Below are positions 58,902 to 64,000 of a DNA stretch of 64,000 nt, one piece after another; positions within the stretch are counted from its first letter, which is position 1; the number at the start of each line of letters is the position of its first letter. The notes under the pieces are model-generated. The model was not told where the DNA came from and searched no databases. It saw only the letters and a program-made list of their open reading frames with translations. Origin of the DNA: Kaistia soli DSM 19436 (lineage in GTDB: Bacteria; Pseudomonadota; Alphaproteobacteria; Rhizobiales; Kaistiaceae); contig NZ_FQUP01000001.1 in assembly GCF_900129325.1 (NCBI RefSeq), positions 682,001-746,000 on the forward strand, written 5' to 3'. The position numbers and the translations under genes are program-made.

Positions 58902-59944
58902 CCATCCGCCGCGGCGCCCTGATCGGATGCGGTTTCTTCGCGCGCAATCACATGAATGGTTGGGCCGAAATCGAGGGCGCCGAGATCGTCGCCGTCTGCG
59001 ACCGGGACTTTGCCAAGGCCGAGCGAATGCAGGCGGATTTCGGCGTCGCTCATGCCTATGCCGACGCCGAAGAGATGCTGCGCGACGAGAAACTCGACTT
59101 CGTTGACGTCGTGACCACCTCGCCCTTCCATCGCCCGCTCGTCGAGCTCGCCGCCCGTCACGGCGTGGCGGCGATCTGCCAGAAGCCCTTCGCCGACAGC
59201 CAGGCGGATGCCGAGGCGATGGTCAGTGCCTGCGAGAAGGCAGGCGTACCGCTGGCCGTGCACGAGAATTTCCGCTGGCAGCAGCCATTCATCGAGATCG
59301 CCGACCGCATCGCCAAGGGCCGGATCGGCCGGCCGACTTTTGCCCGTATCTCGTTCCGGCACGGCTTCGACTATTACAAGAACCAGCCCTATCTCGCCGA
59401 GGTCGAGCGGCTCAGCCTGATGGATATCGGGCTCCATCTCTACGACCTCGCTCGCCACCTCCTCGGTGAGGTCGAGACACTCTCCTGCGTGACGCAGCGC
59501 GTTAACCCGATCGTGCGGGGCGAGGACGCCTTTACCTCACTGCTCAGCCATGCCGGCGGCGCCGTCTCGGTGGTCGAATGTTCGGCGTTTGCTAAATATG
59601 AGCCGGACCCCTTCCCTCAGACCACGGCCGTGGTCGAGGGCACCGAGGGCACGCTGGAGCTGACGCGCGGCTATCGGCTGTTCGAGCATCATCCCGGCTC
59701 GGTCACCGAAACCAACGTCGACGTTGCCGTCCCCAACTGGGGAGAGAAGCCGTGGCAGGTGGTGCAGCAAAGCGTTGTCGCCTTCGAACGCCATTTCATC
59801 GACGTCCTGAACGGCAAGACCGAAGCGCAGCCCTCGGGCGCGCACAATCTCGGCACGATGGCGCTGGCGCTCGCGTCCTACGAGTCGGCAGCGACGGGCA
59901 GCACCATCCGCATGAAGGACTGGCGGGAGGGCGGCCGTGGCTGA
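58898..59944 (+). CDS. apsD: D-apiose dehydrogenase (Gfo/Idh/MocA family)
   Basis: The 348-residue sugar dehydrogenase has a Rossmann start LIGCGFFARNHMNGWAEIEG, the catalytic Lys motif ICQKPFADSQADA and the late EVERLSLMDIGLHLYDLARH. In the known pathway ApsD oxidises D-apiose with NAD+ to D-apionolactone, the substrate of ApnL. The exact substrate is inferred from the operon. ATGA overlap with apnL and 8-nt overlap with the RuBisCO-like gene. Confidence 0.82.
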   Translation: MTIRRGALIGCGFFARNHMNGWAEIEGAEIVAVCDRDFAKAERMQADFGVAHAYADAEEMLRDEKLDFVDVVTTSPFHRPLVELAARHGVAAICQKPFADSQADAEAMVSACEKAGVPLAVHENFRWQQPFIEIADRIAKGRIGRPTFARISFRHGFDYYKNQPYLAEVERLSLMDIGLHLYDLARHLLGEVETLSCVTQRVNPIVRGEDAFTSLLSHAGGAVSVVECSAFAKYEPDPFPQTTAVVEGTEGTLELTRGYRLFEHHPGSVTETNVDVAVPNWGEKPWQVVQQSVVAFERHFIDVLNGKTEAQPSGAHNLGTMALALASYESAATGSTIRMKDWREGGRG

Positions 59945-61205
59945 GCCCCTCGTCTCGCCTGAGCGTATCGAGGCCGACTATCTCGTCGAGACCGCCTTTG
60001 ATCCGCGCGCCGCGATCGAGGCAATGGCGGGCGAGCAGTCGTCCGGCACCTTCGTGCCGGTGCCCGGCGAGACGCCGGAACTGAAAGCGCGGTCGGCAGC
60101 CCGCATCGAGGCGCTCGAAATCCTCGGTGAAGTGGACACGCCGAGCCTTCCCGGCGCCGGGCAGCCGCCCGGCAGCCGCATCCAGCGCGCCCGGGCAACG
60201 CTGTCCTGGCCGCTCGCCAACATGGGGCCCTCGCTGCCCAACCTGATGGCGACGGTCGGCGGCAATCTCTTCGAGCTCAAGCAGTTCTCGGGCTTGCGCA
60301 TTCTCGACATGCGCCTGCCGACGGCGTTCGCGGACGCGTATCCGGGCCCGAAATTTGGCATTGCGGGTACGCGGCGCCTGGCTGGCGTCGAGGGCCGGCC
60401 GCTGATCGGCACGATCGTCAAGCCGAGCGTCGGCTTCGGACCGGAGGAGACCGCCGACCTCGTGCGCCTGCTCGCCGGAGCGGGGATCGATTTCATCAAG
60501 GACGACGAGTTGCAGGCCGACGGGCCGCATTGCCCCTTCGACGAGCGCGTGCGCGCCGTGATGCGGGTCGTCAACCAGGCCGCCGACAAGACCGGCAAGA
60601 AGGTGATGTTCGCCTTCAACCTGACCGGAGAGATCGACGAGATGCGCCGCCGGCACGACCTTGTGCTTGCCGAGGGCGGCACCTGCGTGATGGCCAGCCT
60701 CAATTCGGTGGGGCTCGCCGGCATGATCGCGCTCGGTCGCCATAGCGCACTGCCGATTCATGCCCATCGCAATGGCTGGGGTTATCTTTCCCGCGCCCCG
60801 ATGCTCGGCTGGTCCTACGTCGCCTGGCAGAAATTCTGGCGTCTTGCCGGCGCCGACCACATGCATGTGAACGGCCTCGCCAACAAGTTCTCCGAGCCGG
60901 ATGACAGCGTCATCGCTTCGGCGCGCGCTTGCCTGACGCCGATGTTCGCAGAGAAGCCCTGCATCGTCATGCCGGTGTTCTCGTCGGGCCAGACGGTCAA
61001 GCAGCCGCCGGCGACCTTCGCCGCGCTCGGCTCTATAGACCTCATCTATGCGGCAGGCGGCGGCATCATGGCCCATCCGGACGGCCCGGCAGCCGGCGTC
61101 GCCAGCCTCCGCCAGTCCTGGGACGCGGCCATTGCCGGCGTGCCGCTCGACCAGCAGGCGCAGACGCATCCCGAACTCGCCCGTGCGCTCGGAGCTGGCG
61201 CATGA
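59937..61205 (+). CDS. oiaX: RuBisCO-like protein, probable 3-oxo-isoapionate-4-phosphate decarboxylase
   Basis: This 422-residue RuBisCO-fold (form IV) protein keeps Lys162 of IVKPSVGFG (the KPKLG lysine; the second Lys is Ser) and the carbamate/metal motif Lys188, Asp190, Glu191 in IDFIKDDELQ. It also has LPIHAHRNGWGYL and a loop-6-like MHVNGLANKFSEPDD. It is not a CO2-fixing RuBisCO: there is no small subunit, and the site differs. In apiose operons this family decarboxylates 3-oxo-isoapionate-4-phosphate to L-erythrulose-1-phosphate (OiaX). A transcarboxylase/hydrolase relative with the same substrate exists, so the precise reaction is not certain. ATGA overlap with oiaK. Confidence 0.83.
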   Translation: MAEPLVSPERIEADYLVETAFDPRAAIEAMAGEQSSGTFVPVPGETPELKARSAARIEALEILGEVDTPSLPGAGQPPGSRIQRARATLSWPLANMGPSLPNLMATVGGNLFELKQFSGLRILDMRLPTAFADAYPGPKFGIAGTRRLAGVEGRPLIGTIVKPSVGFGPEETADLVRLLAGAGIDFIKDDELQADGPHCPFDERVRAVMRVVNQAADKTGKKVMFAFNLTGEIDEMRRRHDLVLAEGGTCVMASLNSVGLAGMIALGRHSALPIHAHRNGWGYLSRAPMLGWSYVAWQKFWRLAGADHMHVNGLANKFSEPDDSVIASARACLTPMFAEKPCIVMPVFSSGQTVKQPPATFAALGSIDLIYAAGGGIMAHPDGPAAGVASLRQSWDAAIAGVPLDQQAQTHPELARALGAGA

Positions 61206-62590
61206 CGGCCGCGCGGCTCCCCGAAGGCGTGCTCGTCGCCTGGTATGGCGATGACTTCACGGGTTCGGCCGCTACGATGGAGGTGCTGGCCTTCGCGGGT
61301 GTGCCCTCGGTGCTGTTTCTGAGGATTCCTACTGTCGAGGACCGGGCGCGCTTTTCTGGAATGCGCGGCATCGGCATTGCGGGCATCGCCCGTTCGAAGC
61401 CGCCGGAGTGGATGGAGGAGCACCTGCCGCCCGCCTTTGAGGCGCTTGCCGCGATCGACGCGCCGGTCAGTCACTACAAGATCTGCTCGACGCTCGATTC
61501 GGCGCCGCATGTCGGCTCGATCGGCCGGGCGATCGACATCGCAGCGCCGATCCTTGGTGGCAGCTGGCATCCGCTCGTCGTGGCCGCGCCGCCGATCGGG
61601 CGCTATCAGGCATTCGGGGATCTCTATGCACTCTATGACGGTGCGGTGTACCGGCTCGACCGTCATCCGACCATGAGCCGCCATCCCGTGACGCCGATGC
61701 GAGAGTCCGATGTCAGGCGTCATCTCCAGGCGCAGACCTCGCGACGGTTCGGCCTGGTCGACCGGCTTGGCCTCCATGGCGATGCCAACGCGGCGCTCGC
61801 GCAAGCGAGAGCAGAGGGCGAAATCATTGCGATCGACGTGATGGACGAAAGCGACCTGGCCAGAGCGGGGAAACTGATCTGGGAAGCGCGCGAGGCGCGG
61901 CAGTTAGCAATCGGTTCGCAGGGTATCGAATACGCGCTCGTCGAGTATTGGCGACAGACCGGCGCGCTCGGTGCGCCACCGCCGGTTGCCAGTGCCGGCC
62001 GCGCGAGCCGGATGGCCGTGGTCTCCGGCTCCTGTGCGCCGCAGACCGCGGCGCAGATCGCCCATGCGACCGCCAACGGCTTCGAAGCCATCGCCGTCAA
62101 TGCGGCATTGGCAGTCGACGAGACCGGATGGCGGGCCGAGATCGGACGCGCCGTCGACGCCGCGCTCGCCGCGATCGGGCGTGGCCGCGATCCGCTGATC
62201 GCGACCGCCAAGGGCCCGGACGATCCCTCGATCGCGGCGGTCGATGAGGCCGTCAGCACGAGCGGCGTTCCGGCGGAGATCGTGAACGAGCGGATCGGTC
62301 GCGGTCTTGGATCGGCGCTCGGCCGCATCCTCGACGAGGCCCGCATCAGCCGGGCAGTGATTGCCGGCGGCGACACCTCGGGCCATGGCGCCCTCGCCCT
62401 CGGCATCCGGGCGTTGACGGCGCTCGCCCCAACCATTCCGGGCGCAGCGCTCTGCCGCGCCCATTTCGAGGACCCCGCGCGGCCGCCGCTCGAGATCGCG
62501 CTGAAGGGCGGCCAGATGGGCTCACCCGATTATTTCACCTGGATCAAGGAGGGCGGCGGACCCGCCCCGATGAGGAGCAAGGCAGCATGA
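61202..62590 (+). CDS. oiaK: DUF1537-family kinase, probable 3-oxo-isoapionate kinase
   Basis: The 462-residue kinase of the four-carbon acid sugar kinase family (DUF1537) has the N-terminal WYGDDFTGSAATMEVLAFAG, HYKICSTLDSAPHVGSIGRA and AVVSGSCAPQTAAQIAHATA. The C-terminal nucleotide-binding stretch reads VIAGGDTSGHGALALGIRAL, followed by LKGGQMGSPDYFTWIKEGG. In this pathway it phosphorylates 3-oxo-isoapionate at C4 with ATP, making the RuBisCO-like protein's substrate. Coupled by ATGA at both ends. Confidence 0.85.
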   Translation: MTAARLPEGVLVAWYGDDFTGSAATMEVLAFAGVPSVLFLRIPTVEDRARFSGMRGIGIAGIARSKPPEWMEEHLPPAFEALAAIDAPVSHYKICSTLDSAPHVGSIGRAIDIAAPILGGSWHPLVVAAPPIGRYQAFGDLYALYDGAVYRLDRHPTMSRHPVTPMRESDVRRHLQAQTSRRFGLVDRLGLHGDANAALAQARAEGEIIAIDVMDESDLARAGKLIWEAREARQLAIGSQGIEYALVEYWRQTGALGAPPPVASAGRASRMAVVSGSCAPQTAAQIAHATANGFEAIAVNAALAVDETGWRAEIGRAVDAALAAIGRGRDPLIATAKGPDDPSIAAVDEAVSTSGVPAEIVNERIGRGLGSALGRILDEARISRAVIAGGDTSGHGALALGIRALTALAPTIPGAALCRAHFEDPARPPLEIALKGGQMGSPDYFTWIKEGGGPAPMRSKAA

Positions 62591-63435
62591 CCAAGATCGC
62601 ACTTCTCGGTGCCGGCGGCAAAATGGGCGTCCGCCTCGCCACCAATCTCAAGGGTTCGCGCTTCACCGTCGATCATGTCGAGGTTTCCGCCGAGGGCCGC
62701 CAGCGCCTCAAGGATGCGATCGGCGCCGATTGCGTCAGCGAGGACGCTGCGCTGGCGGAAGCCGAGGTCATCGTCCTGGCCGTGCCCGACCGGCTGATCG
62801 GCAAGATCGCCCATTCTATCATCGCACGCGTCAAGCCGGGATCGGCGTTGATCGTGCTCGACGCGGCGGCACCCTATGCCGGCGAAATGCCCGAGCGGGC
62901 CGACGTCTCGTATTTCGTGACCCATCCCTGCCATCCCTCGGTCTTCCCTCAGAATGTCAAGGATGGCGAGCGCGACCATTTCGGGGGTGTCAGCGATCCG
63001 CAGGCGATCGTCTGCGCCCTGATCCAGGGACCCGAAGCGCACTACGCCCTCTGCGAGGAGGTTGCGCGGACGATCTATGCGCCGGTCAACCGCGCGCACC
63101 GCTGCACTCTCGAAAACATCGCCGTCATGGAGCCGGCTATGTCGGAAACAGTCGGCGCCACGCTCTGCCTCGCGCTGCGCGAGGCGACGGACGAAGCCGT
63201 GCGGCGCGGCGTGCCGGAAGCGGCGGCCATGGACTTCATGCTCGGCCATATCCAGATCGAACTCGCCATCGCCTTCAACATCTTCAAGGAAGGCAAGTTC
63301 TCCGACGGAGCGCTGCACGCGATCCGCGAGGCGCGGCCGCTGATCTTCAAGGAGAACTGGCTGCAGGCGGTGTTCAGCCCTGAGGCCGTGATGGCTTCGG
63401 TGAAGGACATCTGCAATCCGCGCGAGGCGGCCTGA
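62587..63435 (+). CDS. apnO: D-apionate oxidoisomerase
   Basis: The 282-residue Rossmann protein has IALLGAGGKMGVRLATNL, VIVLAVPDRLIGKIAHSI and the helical C-terminal domain of 6-phosphogluconate-dehydrogenase-like proteins (HRCTLENIAVMEPAMSETVG, LGHIQIELAIAFNIFKEGKF). ApnO oxidises and rearranges D-apionate to 3-oxo-isoapionate using NAD+. Its pairing with ApnL, OiaK and the RuBisCO-like protein strongly supports this name over a generic 6-phosphogluconate-dehydrogenase-like one. It is the last gene of the operon, followed by a clear terminator. Confidence 0.85.
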   Translation: MTKIALLGAGGKMGVRLATNLKGSRFTVDHVEVSAEGRQRLKDAIGADCVSEDAALAEAEVIVLAVPDRLIGKIAHSIIARVKPGSALIVLDAAAPYAGEMPERADVSYFVTHPCHPSVFPQNVKDGERDHFGGVSDPQAIVCALIQGPEAHYALCEEVARTIYAPVNRAHRCTLENIAVMEPAMSETVGATLCLALREATDEAVRRGVPEAAAMDFMLGHIQIELAIAFNIFKEGKFSDGALHAIREARPLIFKENWLQAVFSPEAVMASVKDICNPREAA

Positions 63436-63444
63436 AAACAGAAA

Positions 63445-63470
63445 CGCCGGAGCTGGTTGCAGCTCCGGCG
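63445..63470. terminator. Terminator hairpin after the D-apiose operon
   Basis: CGCCGGAGCTG (63445-63455) and CAGCTCCGGCG (63460-63470) form a perfect 11-bp stem around GTTG, ten bases after the apnO stop. It lies between convergent genes and may work both ways. Confidence 0.8.
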
Positions 63471-63511
63471 CTTACCGCGATCGGGGCGTCGCCCCCAATG
63501 ATTGCCGATCC

Positions 63512-64000
63512 TTATGTAAAGACAGCCGTCTCCTGCTCACCGCGATGGAAGCGGGCGATCTTGGCGAACATGTCCTCAAGGATGAAGCGCACGTCGATCG
63601 TGTCGTAGACCTTCACCGGCCGGTTGCGGCCGGTATGGACGTAGTTCATCAGCGGGCTGAACTCCGGCGCAGCCTCATGCCGCCATGTTCCGCCGCTCGG
63701 ATTCATGATGACCGAGAGCGACGGTGTATCGCCAAGCGAACGATATTCGATGGGTCCCTGGTGGAAGCGCGTGTTGAAATCGACCAGCTGGTCGACGAGA
63801 TAGGCGCCTAGCTTGCCCTGCGGGTAGACCTTCTCATAGAGTTCGGCGTAGGAGACGGAGATCATCTGGTAGATGGTCATCGGGATCTGCCAGAGCTCGA
63901 CCTTTGACTTGAACACGACATTCGCGGCGTGAATGTCGTTGGACAAGTTGAACTCCGATCCGCCGACCGGCCAGCGGCCGCCGCCTATCCAGACCACGCG
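63512..64000 (-). CDS. Nucleoside hydrolase, partial (C-terminal part)
   Basis: The last 162 codons of an inosine-uridine-preferring-type nucleoside hydrolase; the start lies beyond the right edge. Seen are VVWIGGGRWPVGGSEFNLSN then DIHAANVVFKS, the family's Glu-Phe-Asn-x-x-x-Asp metal/ribose motif region, and VELWQIPMTIYQMISVSYAE. The enzyme splits N-ribosidic bonds of nucleosides or related ribosides. It is convergent with the apiose operon, and its relation to it is unclear. Confidence 0.85.
   Translation of the reverse strand, partial: RVVWIGGGRWPVGGSEFNLSNDIHAANVVFKSKVELWQIPMTIYQMISVSYAELYEKVYPQGKLGAYLVDQLVDFNTRFHQGPIEYRSLGDTPSLSVIMNPSGGTWRHEAAPEFSPLMNYVHTGRNRPVKVYDTIDVRFILEDMFAKIARFHRGEQETAVFT

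Noticed and set aside
59796-61169. 457-codon minus-strand open frame opposite the RuBisCO-like gene
   Set aside because: Shadow frame; the plus-strand gene has clear active-site motifs and operon coupling.
59937-61205. True CO2-fixing RuBisCO large subunit
   Set aside because: No small subunit or phosphoribulokinase nearby, the second KPK lysine is replaced by Ser, and the operon partners match apionate catabolism.
1-64000. CRISPR arrays, tRNA/rRNA genes, transposases, integrases, phage genes, toxin-antitoxin or defence systems
   Set aside because: Looked for repeats with regular spacers, tRNA arms and family motifs on both strands; none seen.

Overview
The window reads as a catabolic, accessory stretch of a high-GC alphaproteobacterial genome, most likely Hyphomicrobiales (Rhizobiales). 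The case rests on third-position GC bias, dense ATGA-coupled operons, five solute-binding-protein ABC systems or remnants, and many GntR/LacI/LysR regulators. No rRNA, tRNA, CRISPR, transposase or integrase was seen. The only central-metabolism gene recognised is ETF-ubiquinone oxidoreductase. Species was not determined.

Region 1 (1-11.6 kb) is an organosulfur/flavin-monooxygenase island. It holds two NtaA/DszA-type LLM monooxygenases, a DszC/SfnB-type flavoprotein, an SsuD-type alkanesulfonate monooxygenase, two paralogous double-Rossmann FAD proteins and a beta-carbonic-anhydrase-fold enzyme of the group that includes COS and CS2 hydrolases. A six-gene overlapping operon follows on the minus strand (Tm-1-like, cupin, Dabb, FAD protein, GST, cupin). 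No ordinary flavin reductase is present. The island ends at a scar where a sugar ABC transporter has lost its 5' part (permease fragment, then a frameshifted permease).

Region 2 (13.4-20.2 kb) has a periplasmic methyltransferase-like protein, then a full Dpp/Opp-type peptide ABC operon ending in a DUF1684 protein. Gene debris (sarcosine-oxidase-like and M24 peptidase-like 3' ends), a perfect 24-bp inverted repeat and a GST-like gene of different codon style follow.

Region 3 (23-38.8 kb) holds two sugar-uptake operons. An RbsABC-type set ends in an MBL-fold hydrolase and is divergent from a LacI regulator, with two matching operators between them. A MalEFG-type set without its own ATPase is followed by an SDR, a TIM-barrel isomerase, a Gfo/Idh/MocA dehydrogenase and a GntR regulator. 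A LysR/NmrA pair and a decayed aldo/keto reductase lie between.

Region 4 (39-54 kb) has small genes, then a sugar or sugar-acid locus: phosphotriesterase-like hydrolase, SDR, aldo/keto reductase, alpha/beta hydrolase, aldehyde dehydrogenase, Fe-alcohol dehydrogenase, Ldh-family dehydrogenase, GntR, RbsABC-type transporter, DJ-1/PfpI protein and an acetyl-xylan-esterase-like protein.

Region 5 (56-63.4 kb) is a compact NanR-like-controlled operon matching the D-apiose/D-apionate pathway (ApnL, ApsD, the RuBisCO-like OiaX, OiaK, ApnO). It would turn the plant-wall sugar apiose into L-erythrulose phosphate plus CO2. A nucleoside hydrolase runs off the right edge. Overall the locus suits a plant- or soil-associated scavenger of organosulfur compounds, peptides and plant sugars.
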